From assembly GCA_905216175.1 (NCBI GenBank), contig CAJMSV010000047.1, positions 1 to 14,800 on the forward strand: 14,800 nt of DNA, written 5' to 3'. Shown here in pieces: positions 1-7,726 of the stretch (positions are counted from its first letter, which is position 1; every line of letters starts with the position of its first letter). The notes under the pieces were generated by a model, which saw only the letters and a list, made by a program, of their open reading frames with translations, had not been told where the DNA came from and made no database searches. Origin of the DNA: an uncultured bacterium. GTDB taxonomy: Bacteria; Actinomycetota; Coriobacteriia; Coriobacteriales; Coriobacteriaceae. The translations under genes and the position numbers were made by a program.

Positions 1-11
1 GGGTATCGGGT

Positions 12-49
12 TCCCACATTCATCCGCACATGTGCGGATGAATGTGGGA
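12..49. repeat. Perfect 38-bp palindrome in the pilus leader
   Basis: Positions 12-30 are the exact reverse complement of 31-49, with no spacer; the core half is CCCACATTCATCCGCACA. It is not followed by a T tract on either strand, so it does not look like a standard intrinsic terminator. It could be an operator for a dimeric regulator of the pilus genes, the hairpin of an upstream transcript, or a recombination or REP-type element. The start of the window cuts off whatever lies to its left. The rest of 50-230 shows no gene. Confidence 0.7.
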
Positions 50-111
50 GGTGTTCGGATAAAGTCGATAATCAAGGGAATTGAGAACTGGCTACAAAAA
101 TGTCGGTTTTG

Positions 112-141
112 TTGCTCGGATGTTTAAGCAATAGTTACGAT
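112..141 (+). promoter_or_regulatory. Possible promoter of the pilus operon
   Basis: TTGCTC (112-117) and TACGAT (136-141) are separated by 18 bases and lie about 90 bases upstream of the first pilus gene. The match to the sigma-70-type consensus is modest. A small hairpin (GCGCAAT at 157-163 with ATTGCGC at 169-175) would fall in the 5' leader. This is inferred from spacing and base composition only. Confidence 0.25.
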
Positions 142-230
142 AGTATTACTACGCGAGCGCAATTACAGATTGCGCAGATACGTTTGATAGTGAAAGAGCA
201 AGATCGCGGTCTCTTGGGGAGGAGACATCG

Positions 231-422
231 ATGAAAGCGAATTCAGAAAAAACTAAGCAGAGTAAAAAAGCGACGCGCCGTGTACTGGCAGGCGTTTTGT
301 GCGGAGCCTCCGTTTTGAGCCTGGTACTGTCGCTCGTCATGCCTCCGATCTCGCAGGCCATTGCCAACGATGCCCAGACAGATTCTACCGAGGAAACAGT
401 GATGGGGGGGTTCCTCAAGTGA
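231..422 (+). CDS. 63-residue product made in the seven-G state
   Basis: This is what the sequence encodes as written: the adhesin's signal peptide and about 18 further residues, ending at TGA 420-422. It has a basic N terminus, a hydrophobic core (about residues 18-38) and an AIA cleavage site. It has no anchor or domain, so it should be secreted or degraded. I see it as the OFF product of the adhesin gene, not an independent small gene. Confidence 0.6.
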   Translation: MKANSEKTKQSKKATRRVLAGVLCGASVLSLVLSLVMPPISQAIANDAQTDSTEETVMGGFLK

Positions 423-3400
423 GTCTACTGATGTAGACAACACCAACAACGGGGATACCGAAAACCAGAATAGTGACGAGACCGAGAGCGGCGAGCTTGG
501 CGACGATGCTCTCAGGACGGCCCCGCCGTCTGATGACACGGGAGCCGAGAGCGCTGCGCAGCCCGCGGATGATGGTGCTGACAACGAGAACGCAATCGCG
601 CTTGCTAGCGTGAACGCCAACGATAATACCGGGCTACAGGGTAATGTTACTGGCAAGTTTAAGAACGGCGGAAGCTATTGCCTGACAAGTGACGCTTGGT
701 CGACCGAGCCAATCGATATCCAAAAAGACACTAAGATTAACCTTGCGGGTCATAAGCTTTATTACCGCAGTCCTAAGAACGAGACAGACACATTCATTAC
801 GGTAAAGAGCGGTGCGCTTACCATTGAGGATTACATTGAGGATTCTGGAAAGTCACCTGTTGAAACTACTATTACTACTGTTAATGATAAAAAACCTGGC
901 CAGTTTGCAGAGATGAAATGGACCAGTGACAACAACGGTACTACTCCTCAAAGCCTAACCTACTATGAAACCACGAGCACGCCTAACACAGATGGCCTTG
1001 GCACCACTGAAACCACGAAACAGCATACCGTCAGCGGTTTCGGCGCAATCGTTGCTGCATCCGGCAGCGGTTCGGTCAAACAAGTCATTTCGGTTGCGGA
1101 TGGCGGTACGCTTAACCTCAACGGGGGCATGATCACGACACCGAGGGATTTGGCCGGCGATGGTCATATCATCCTTGCCGTGGGGCAAAGTAACGAAACT
1201 CAGGTGAATATCAATGGCGGTTTTATTACCGGCGCGAATCTTAATCAGCAGCGTGGCGGCTGGGGCGGTGGCCTGTGCGTAGTGGGCGCGAAAGTCACGG
1301 TCAACATGACCGGCGGCGTGATTGCAGCGAATAAGGCCGCTTCTGGTGGCGGTATTTATGCTGCGGATGCCAAGCTGAATCTCTCCGGTGGTGTCATCTC
1401 TGGCAACGCTACGTATTCTGATTCGGTTGGTCTCGGTGGCGGCATTTTGGTTTCGGGCGGTAGTGTGACCGTTTCTGATGGCTACATCACTAACAATAAA
1501 TACGCCAAGTTTTGCGGCGAGGATGGCCAGGGTGGCCATGGCGGCGCTGGGCTTGCTGCCAATAACGGCGCCCATGTCGCCATTTCTGGTGGCCAGATTA
1601 CTGGCAATTATTCTGATGAAGCTGGCGGCGGCGTTTACGTTACCAATTTTGGCCAACAAAGTAGGGCATGGCTCGACATTACGGGAGGAAATATTGCCTC
1701 TAACGTGAGCTACAAATCTGAGGGTGCTGGCATTCGAGTGGGCCAGAAGGTTGACGCGATGATAAGTGGAGCGTCAAAAGATAGCCCAGTCTACATCACT
1801 AATAACCACTGCATGTCTCGCTTTGACTGGGGCGGAGGCGGCGTCTTCGTTCAGGGCGATTCGGATAACGACGCATCTAACGCAGGCAGGCTGTTTGTAT
1901 ACAACTCGTATATAAGCAGCAATACCGCTGGCGGCTATGGCGGTGGCGTTGCAGTCTGCCCGACGGGCAAGACGTTGGTAACGAACACCAAAGGCACGGC
2001 AATCTTTGGCAACACTGACGCTCAAAACGCTGATTCTTACGATGAAAATGACAATGACAATAATGGTAAACCTCATCTTTCTGGCGGCGGCCACAAGAAG
2101 ACTCAAGACAAGGACGCCTATTACTCGGCCGATGAAAACGGCGACCATGTTTTTCGTGACAGTGGTCATGCCGATTTCTTCCTCGCAGCGGAAGGTCACA
2201 TAACGCCGGTCGCAGTAGTAACCGGCAAGATGCTTGGCGATATAGACGCTAAGTATTCGGGAAGCATTGAGCTAACGGATCGCATCACCATCCCCGCCAA
2301 CGGTGTTGCTCAGGTAAAAAATAGCATCGGTCTGACTTCGGATGTTAAGACCGCGGATAAAACGACGATTGAAAAAGCGACAACTTTCATCACGGGCAAC
2401 TATTCCTGGAACCATGGTGGCGGCATCATGTCGAATGGCAACTTGTACCTAGGCGAGCCTGCGGATACGTACGTCTACCCGAGCCTTAAGTTGAAGGCAA
2501 CCAAGGCGCTGTCCGGCCGCAAGATCAATAACGGGGAGTTCTTCTTTACGGTCTACCGCAAGGATAAGGTTGATCCTTTCGCTAACGGGGTATTCAATCA
2601 TGACGTTTGCACCCCGGTTGGAACTGCAAGTAATGTTGATGGAGGCAACATCACGTTTAACCTTGGTGAGCAGTCTTCAGCGAACGGTACGGCTGGCACG
2701 ATTACATACTACCTAGTCGAAAATGCCGGAAAGGTTTCCGGCATCACATACGACCCCGCCGTGTACGAGATTAAGGTGACAGTCGAAGACCACTCGACTG
2801 TGCTCATGACTGTTTCGACTCGGGACGATCCGAACAAGACCATAGAGCTCAAAATCCATAACTACAAGATCAAGGACGTGAGCGCGGTCGAGCATCCCAA
2901 GGGCGAAACTGACTCCCAGAACGTTTCTGTGCAACCAGATGCTACTGAGGGTTATTATTCGATTGTCGGCCCCGACGGGGGAAAGACCTTCACCAACACG
3001 TACGACCCTAAAAAGGGTTCCTGGACTCCTAAGGCGACTAAGGTCGTTAAGGGTGGCGAGATGAAGAAGTTTACACTTCAGCTCGCGACAGACAGCCACT
3101 TTGAGGACAAAGACATCATCGGTACTGCCGAGACCTCTGGTCCTAAAAAGACGCAGAAGCTTTCGTTCAGGGGCGCCTCTAATAAGGAGACTGAGCTCAA
3201 GCTCGAGTACTCGCTCTCTGATATCAGGACTAATCCCTACGATCCGGGCGACTCCACGGGTCGTGGCCCTTCCAAGACCTTTACCTATTACGTCCGCGAA
3301 CAACAGCCGACCACGCAGTTCACGAACTACAAGTACGACCAGTCAATCTATCAGATTACGGTCACGGCAGCTGACGACTCTAACGGCAAGATCAACATCT

Positions 3401-3642
3401 CTGCGACCTACAAGCAGATTCAGGATCGTGATGGCAAACTGGTGGCCAACGGCGCTGAGCACACATTCAGCGAAACCGATACCCCCACCTTCACCAACAC
3501 CTACTCCACCTCTTTGCCCCTTTCTGGTATGTCGGGCGTCACTCTGACGTACCTTGCCGGCGCGGCGGTGCTTTGCGCTGCTGCGGCCTGGATGCACATT
3601 CGTCGCAAGGCGAATGCGAAGGGAGGTAAGCGTCGTGAATAA
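231..3642 (+). CDS. LPXTG-type beta-helix/FctA pilus adhesin, frame interrupted at a poly-G tract
   Basis: Starts at ATG 231 after a strong GGGGAGGAG site (216-224). Frame 1 ends at TGA 420; the adhesin body continues in the +1 frame, open from 403 to TAA 3640. Joined as if the G run were six, the product is 1,136 residues. It would have a signal peptide (about 1-45, ending AIA), an acidic D/E/N/S-rich linker (46-125), and a right-handed parallel beta-helix region (about 268-740) with many GGGI-, SGN- and GGxV-type turns. Two Spy0128/FctA-like pilin domains follow (about 750-926 and 927-1094), each ending in FTNTY. The C terminus has LPLSG (3514-3528), a membrane helix and a basic tail. FctA domains usually carry Lys-Asn isopeptide bonds; the first shows a YYLVE segment and FTNTY that fit. 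The likely role is a tip or accessory adhesin. GTG 610 could open the body but has no ribosome-binding site and no signal peptide, so I reject it as the native start. GC is lower than in the next gene. Confidence 0.85.
404..410 (+). repeat. Seven-G homopolymer, candidate phase-variation switch
   Basis: Seven consecutive G follow GAT at 401-403, inside the adhesin coding region and 18 codons after the predicted signal-peptide cleavage site. With six G the codons run ATG GGG GGT TCC TCA and join the long downstream frame. With seven the frame stops at 420. With eight it stops within about ten codons (at the TAG just downstream); nine would restore it. Homopolymeric G or C tracts near the start of surface-protein genes are a well-known slipped-strand mispairing switch in other bacteria. 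Confidence 0.75.
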
Positions 3643-5305
3643 GAAAGTTTGCTCCTTCCCGATCTTGTTTGCGCTGCTTGCCCTCCTGATCGGCACCTGC
3701 GCGGTTGTGTTCCCCGCTTCCGCGCAGGCCGCGCCGACCTCGACCGGTTCCATCACGGTGAGCGGCACCGTGGCGAGCAGCTACGACGCCTACCAGATCT
3801 TTAGCGCCAACGTCGTCGACGGCGACAGCGACGCCAAGATCGCCACCGACCTCGCCTGGGCAAGCGACGCCGTGCGCGACGCCGCGCTGCCTATGCTGCA
3901 CAGCGCCGGCATGTCCAATTCCCAGACCACCGCGCAGGAAGCTGCCGAGTGGCTCAACGCCGATTCCCACCTTACGAGCGCGCTGAGCGTACAGCTCGCT
4001 CGTTCCCTCCAGAGCTCTGGCGCCGTGTCCGTGGCCCTTAACGCGGGCACGGCGGCCGAGCTGCCCCGCGGCTACTGGCTCATCGTCGCCGACGACGACG
4101 CCATCGCCCAAGGCGAGGTCGGCACCGCGCCGATCATGGCCCTGGTCGGCGGCAGCGCCGTCACCGTCAAGCCCAAGGCGGCGACCCCCAAGGTCGCCAA
4201 GCACGTGCTGGAGGACAGCACCGCCGCATGGCAGAAGGCCGCCGACGCCACGGTCGCCGACGACCTGTACTGGCGCCTCTCCGCCACGGTCCCCGCGGGT
4301 CTTACCGCCTACGACACCTATACGGTGCGGTTCGTCGACACCATGAGCGCGGGGCTCGACCCCTCCAAGGTGGCCGCGAGCATGCGCGTGTACGCGGCGG
4401 CGGGCGCGGACGGCGGCTTCGACGCCGTCCAGACCGGCAGGGACGGCCTCGCCGGCACCGAGCCCGCGAAGGGCTGGACCGACATCACGGCCCAGTGCGC
4501 CACCAAGGTAGCGGCCGACGGCAAGACCTTCACCGTGCGCACCGGCGACCTGGTCGCCGCGCTCGGCGGGGCCGACGCCTTCGCCGCGGGCGCCCGCGTG
4601 GTCGCCGTGTACAACGCGCCGCTCAACAGCGCATGCAGCCACGGCATCGCGAAGGGCAACCCCAACGAGGTCTACCTGCGCTACCCGCGCTCTCCCTTTG
4701 CCGACCAGTCCGGCGATGCCGGCTTCCCTCGCACGCCGAGCGACGATGCGTGCGCCTACACCTGGGATCTCGCGCTCATCAAGCGCGGCAGCGACGGCGA
4801 CAAGCCGCTTGCTGGGGCGGTCCTGAGCATCGCCGACGACCGCGGTCGCACGCTGGCGGCCGATGGCACGTGGGATGCGGAGGGCAAGGCCACCGTCACC
4901 ACGGGCGAGGACGGCCGCGTGACCGTCTCGGGCGTGGACTCGGGCAAGCTGGAGGTCCGCGAGCTCAAGGCGCCCAAGGGCTACACCGCCTTTGAGGGCA
5001 CGCGTTCCGTGACGGTCAAGGCCGAGGGCCTGGACGTCGACCAGGTGGCCGCCGCCAAGCCCAAGCTCACCATCACGGCCGAGTCGCCCCTGCGCGCCGA
5101 CAGCGCGGACGGGTCGACGGGCAGCCTGGAGGCGTCGCTCATCAACACGCCCACCGGCACACCCCCTAGCATTACCACCGGAGGCTTTATGCCCTCGACT
5201 GGCGATATGGCAATGTACGCCGCGGCCGCCGCAGCGGTCGCCGGAGCCGCGCTCATCGTGGTCGCGCTCCTGGTCAAGCGGGGAGGTGGCAGCCATAAAG
5301 AGTAG
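3635..5305 (+). CDS. SpaA-type minor/basal pilin with D2 domain and MPSTG anchor
   Basis: I choose GTG 3635, preceded by GGGAGG (3621-3626) and overlapping the adhesin stop by 8 bases. It places the signal peptide (about residues 1-32, ending AQA) at the N terminus; an upstream ATG in the same frame would bury it. The product is 556 residues. An N-terminal pilin domain ends near VKPK, the position of the pilin-motif lysine. A fimbrial D2-type isopeptide domain follows (about 190-370), then a CnaB/SpaA domain (about 378-505) with candidate isopeptide residues K383, E443 (in VRELKAPKGY) and N504 (in LINTP). MPSTG (5189-5203), a hydrophobic Ala/Val-rich helix and a KRGGGSHKE tail complete a sortase signal. 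The non-LPXTG anchor and operon position suggest a basal or minor pilin. It is much richer in G/C than the pilin genes on both sides, as if of different ancestry. Function is from family resemblance. Confidence 0.85.
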   Translation: MNKKVCSFPILFALLALLIGTCAVVFPASAQAAPTSTGSITVSGTVASSYDAYQIFSANVVDGDSDAKIATDLAWASDAVRDAALPMLHSAGMSNSQTTAQEAAEWLNADSHLTSALSVQLARSLQSSGAVSVALNAGTAAELPRGYWLIVADDDAIAQGEVGTAPIMALVGGSAVTVKPKAATPKVAKHVLEDSTAAWQKAADATVADDLYWRLSATVPAGLTAYDTYTVRFVDTMSAGLDPSKVAASMRVYAAAGADGGFDAVQTGRDGLAGTEPAKGWTDITAQCATKVAADGKTFTVRTGDLVAALGGADAFAAGARVVAVYNAPLNSACSHGIAKGNPNEVYLRYPRSPFADQSGDAGFPRTPSDDACAYTWDLALIKRGSDGDKPLAGAVLSIADDRGRTLAADGTWDAEGKATVTTGEDGRVTVSGVDSGKLEVRELKAPKGYTAFEGTRSVTVKAEGLDVDQVAAAKPKLTITAESPLRADSADGSTGSLEASLINTPTGTPPSITTGGFMPSTGDMAMYAAAAAAVAGAALIVVALLVKRGGGSHKE

Positions 5306-5311
5306 CTGGCA

Positions 5312-5330
5312 GCCCCACAGAGAGTGGGGC
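5312..5330 (+). other. Intercistronic mRNA hairpin between minor and major pilin
   Basis: GCCCCAC (5312-5318) pairs perfectly with GTGGGGC (5324-5330) around an AGAGA loop, 7 bases after the minor pilin stop. No T tract follows, so it is not a convincing terminator. Such a hairpin could protect the downstream message or attenuate read-through and help set shaft-to-base pilin ratios; that role is inference. Confidence 0.5.
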
Positions 5331-5413
5331 GAGACGTAGCGAAGTAGATGCTAAGACACAGACAGACAGATTTAGATCAAATGGAATTCGAGCAGAAAGC
5401 AGAGGAAAAGAAG

Positions 5414-7213
5414 ATGAGCATGAGCAAGAACATCGCACGCCTGGCAGTAACCGCCGGCCTCACAGCAGCGCTGAGCTTCGGCGGCGTCATGGCCCCGGTG
5501 ACCATGGCGTTTGCAGCTGAGGGCGGCAGTGCCACAAGCTATGTGCCGACGGCGACAACGATCGGCAACGTAACCATTACTGAGAGCACCTATGCCGACA
5601 CCACGTTTAAGGGCATCCAGATTTTCAAGGCCACGGTGACACAGGATAAGGCTGATGCGGATGGCGATGGCACCGCTGAAGGAGATTGGAAAGCGGATGG
5701 CGATAAGACGCTGTCTGATATCGACTGGGCATCTGATACCGTGAAGGACGCTGTGACCGGGGAATTTGCCGGTGTTCCTGGTGCGCCTGGCGCAGATGCT
5801 GGAGCTCAGGCATGGGCCAAGTACATTAACGAAAACAAGGGCAGCAATGTTGGCAAGGACGCTCGGGTTGATGCCGGCAGTACACTCGACAAAATCGCTA
5901 AGTCGCTTGAAAAACTGACGTGGAAAGACGCGAAGCAGGGCACCAAAGGGACCTTTGATGGAATTGACGCGGGCTACTGGCTCTTTGAGACAAAGTCGGT
6001 TGGTAAGACTACTGGGGAAGATGGTAATGATGATGCTTACACCTCGCCGATCTTTACCATCGTCGGCGGCGCCGATGTAAATGCGGAGCCCAAGAAGGAC
6101 GTCCCCAATGTCACCAAGGCCGTCAAGGACAACAAGGACGGCAAGTGGGTTACGGACGACAGCAAAACTGTTTTCCAAGCTGCAAACAAGGCGGCTGACT
6201 CCGCTGCTGGTCAGCTGGTTGAGTATCAGCTTGCCGGTACTGTCGCGAGCAACATCAACACGTACATTAAGTACAGCTACACCTTCACGGACGAGCTTCC
6301 TCTCACGATGGCTCCAGAGCTTGGCAATGACAACAAGCCCGTTGTCGAGGTTAAAATTGGCGAGAGCATCGTTAGTTCCGATTCCTACACCGTGTCTTAC
6401 AGTACGGATGGCGGCAAGAATACTCTGTCCGTCTCTTTTGATAATCTGAAAGAAGCCAAGGATTCCAACAACAACCCTATTACCGTTAACGGCGATTCGA
6501 AGGTCTATGTGAATTACAAGGCCAAGCTTGATCCTGAGAAGATTTCGGCAGACATGCTCGGTAAAGCACAGGAGAACAAGGTCAAACTGATCTACTCCAA
6601 CAACCCGCACACTACTGACACCGGCACCACGGTCGATCACTCCGCCTACGACTACACCTACGGCATCGACGTTATCAAGGTCGGTAGCGATGCAGAAACT
6701 AAGCGTCTTGAGGGGGTCGAGTTCACGCTTCAAGAGAAAAACGGCGATACTGTTGAAGAGAAATATATCGACTCCAAGGGCGTGAAGCACGAGAAGACTG
6801 ACAAGGTTACGCTCAAGACGGACAAGGACGGCAAGATCAACGTCATCGGTCTTGACGAGGGCACCTATATCCTCAAGGAGACCAAGCCTGCCCCTGGCTA
6901 CAACAACTCTGCTGCCAACGGTGTTACGTTTACCATTGCGCGTGGCACGCTTAAGCAAGACCGTTCTGATGTAATTCCTGAGGTAAATTCTGCCAATGTC
7001 ACAGCTGCTGATGGCGTCGTGAAAGACAATAAGGCCACCGCTTCTACCGGTAAGCTCAGCTTCACCATTGTCGACCAGAAGGGCTCCGGCCTCCCGCTCA
7101 CCGGTCTCAACGGCGTGACCTTCACTTGGATCGCTGGTGGCGCGGTGCTGTGCATCGGCGTGGCACACCTCATCCGCAGCCGTAAGCAGGCTGAGGAGTC
7201 CGAGCAGGAGTAA
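5414..7213 (+). CDS. SpaA/FimA-type major (shaft) pilin, LPLTG anchor
   Basis: ATG 5414 (MSMSKN) follows AGAGGA (5401-5406) and starts directly on a signal peptide ending AFA; ATG 5420 is a possible alternative and the in-frame ATG 5348 lacks support. The product is 599 residues. An N-terminal pilin domain (about 38-220, with GYWLFET) is followed by a degenerate pilin motif, VNAEPKK, whose K227 is the likely cross-linking lysine. A D2-type isopeptide domain comes next (about 235-405). A CnaB domain follows (about 417-556) with K422, E489 in the E-box ILKETKPAPGYN, and D554 where an Asn is more usual. LPLTG (7091-7105), a membrane helix and a charged tail form the sorting signal. The LPxTG match, E-box and three-domain plan fit a polymerising shaft subunit of Gram-positive pili. 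It is the last gene before a terminator, and the 84-base leader includes the hairpin at 5312. Shaft rather than accessory status is inferred. Confidence 0.85.
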   Translation: MSMSKNIARLAVTAGLTAALSFGGVMAPVTMAFAAEGGSATSYVPTATTIGNVTITESTYADTTFKGIQIFKATVTQDKADADGDGTAEGDWKADGDKTLSDIDWASDTVKDAVTGEFAGVPGAPGADAGAQAWAKYINENKGSNVGKDARVDAGSTLDKIAKSLEKLTWKDAKQGTKGTFDGIDAGYWLFETKSVGKTTGEDGNDDAYTSPIFTIVGGADVNAEPKKDVPNVTKAVKDNKDGKWVTDDSKTVFQAANKAADSAAGQLVEYQLAGTVASNINTYIKYSYTFTDELPLTMAPELGNDNKPVVEVKIGESIVSSDSYTVSYSTDGGKNTLSVSFDNLKEAKDSNNNPITVNGDSKVYVNYKAKLDPEKISADMLGKAQENKVKLIYSNNPHTTDTGTTVDHSAYDYTYGIDVIKVGSDAETKRLEGVEFTLQEKNGDTVEEKYIDSKGVKHEKTDKVTLKTDKDGKINVIGLDEGTYILKETKPAPGYNNSAANGVTFTIARGTLKQDRSDVIPEVNSANVTAADGVVKDNKATASTGKLSFTIVDQKGSGLPLTGLNGVTFTWIAGGAVLCIGVAHLIRSRKQAEESEQE

Positions 7214-7313
7214 CGCTCGCTCACCCATCCCTTTGACAGGTGGGATGTGATGGCCATGAGACTTGCGGACACTTTTCTCGTCCATCCACGTTCTTGCTTT
7301 GCCATTCTCTTTT

Positions 7314-7352
7314 CGGGGCAGACTCCGCACTGGAGTCTGCCCCGTTCTTTTT
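7314..7352 (+). terminator. Intrinsic terminator of the pilin operon
   Basis: A 13-bp perfect stem (CGGGGCAGACTCC at 7314-7326 with its complement at 7332-7344) and a 5-base loop are followed by TTCTTTTT. It lies 101 bases after the major pilin stop and should end the three-gene pilin transcript before the AbiE-like module. Confidence 0.9.
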
Positions 7353-7470
7353 GGACAACACAGGCAGCCTCCACCGTCCGATGCGGACTCATCCGTCATC
7401 GCGTTTCTTGACTCGTATGAGGTTCGGTTTAAGGTCCGTAGGCGCACGCGCGGTGCGGACGGTAGAAGGC

Positions 7471-7525
7471 ATTTGCGCCGCAACAAGCGCAAATAAGAAT
7501 GCCCGGGGTTCGGAGTCCGGGCATT
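7471..7525. repeat. Two adjacent hairpins in the pilin/antitoxin gap
   Basis: ATTTGCGC (7471-7478) pairs with GCGCAAAT (7487-7494), and AATGCCCGG (7498-7506) pairs with CCGGGCATT (7517-7525). Neither has a clean T tract on the plus strand. The second, read on the minus strand, is followed by CTTATTT and could be a weak reverse-strand terminator, though no minus-strand gene precedes it. The remainder of 7214-7657 shows no credible gene. Confidence 0.5.
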
Positions 7526-7601
7526 TAACAAAACCAGAAAACTAGGCCGCCCGCGCTCCCAAACATTTACGCGGGGTGCGTCGTTTTCTATTGATATTGT
7601 A

Positions 7602-7634
7602 TCCCGAATCGCCCAGCCGATTCGGGACATTTTG
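7602..7634 (+). terminator. Hairpin with short T tract, possible terminator
   Basis: TCCCGAATCG (7602-7611) pairs perfectly with CGATTCGGGA (7618-7627) around a 6-base loop and is followed by CATTTTG. The short T tract makes it a moderate terminator candidate. It would insulate the antitoxin promoter at 7691 from upstream transcription. Confidence 0.5.
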
Positions 7635-7673
7635 AAAACGCAAATGCTGGCTTATGCATGAAAGGAATCTCGT

Positions 7674-7714
7674 TAATTCCGAAAATTATGTATAATTCCA
7701 ATTTAAACTGGAAT
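7674..7714 (+). promoter_or_regulatory. Promoter -10 overlapped by a candidate autoregulatory operator
   Basis: A perfect TATAAT lies at 7691-7696, about 30 bases before the chosen antitoxin start; the -35 region is poor. It overlaps a 20-bp near-perfect palindrome at 7695-7714 with outer arms ATTCCA and TGGAAT. A further TAATTCC at 7674-7680 repeats the TAATTCC at 7693-7699. The family's antitoxins commonly repress their own promoter by binding inverted repeats, so a binding site for the winged-helix protein encoded just downstream is a natural reading. Confidence 0.5.
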
Positions 7715-7726
7715 CAAACGAAAACG

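Noticed and set aside
610..612. GTG as the start of the adhesin
   Set aside because: There is no ribosome-binding site or signal peptide, and the frame is already open from 403 with a plausible exported leader one base out of phase.
4228..4995. 255-codon frame on the plus strand inside the minor pilin
   Set aside because: The Arg/Gly/His-rich translation is typical of an out-of-frame GC-rich gene, and the overlapping pilin frame has domains and a sorting signal.
5358..5370. (ACAG)3 in the major pilin leader as a second phase-variation tract
   Set aside because: Only three units, and upstream of the chosen start, so a change would not alter the protein. Likely chance.
7240..7545. Open frame of about 100 codons between major pilin and the antitoxin
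   Set aside because: It reads straight through a strong terminator and two hairpins and shows no protein family.
5372..7630. Very long open frame on the minus strand opposite the major pilin
   Set aside because: It mirrors a strongly supported plus-strand pilin gene, has no recognisable domain or start site, and runs across the plus-strand terminator.
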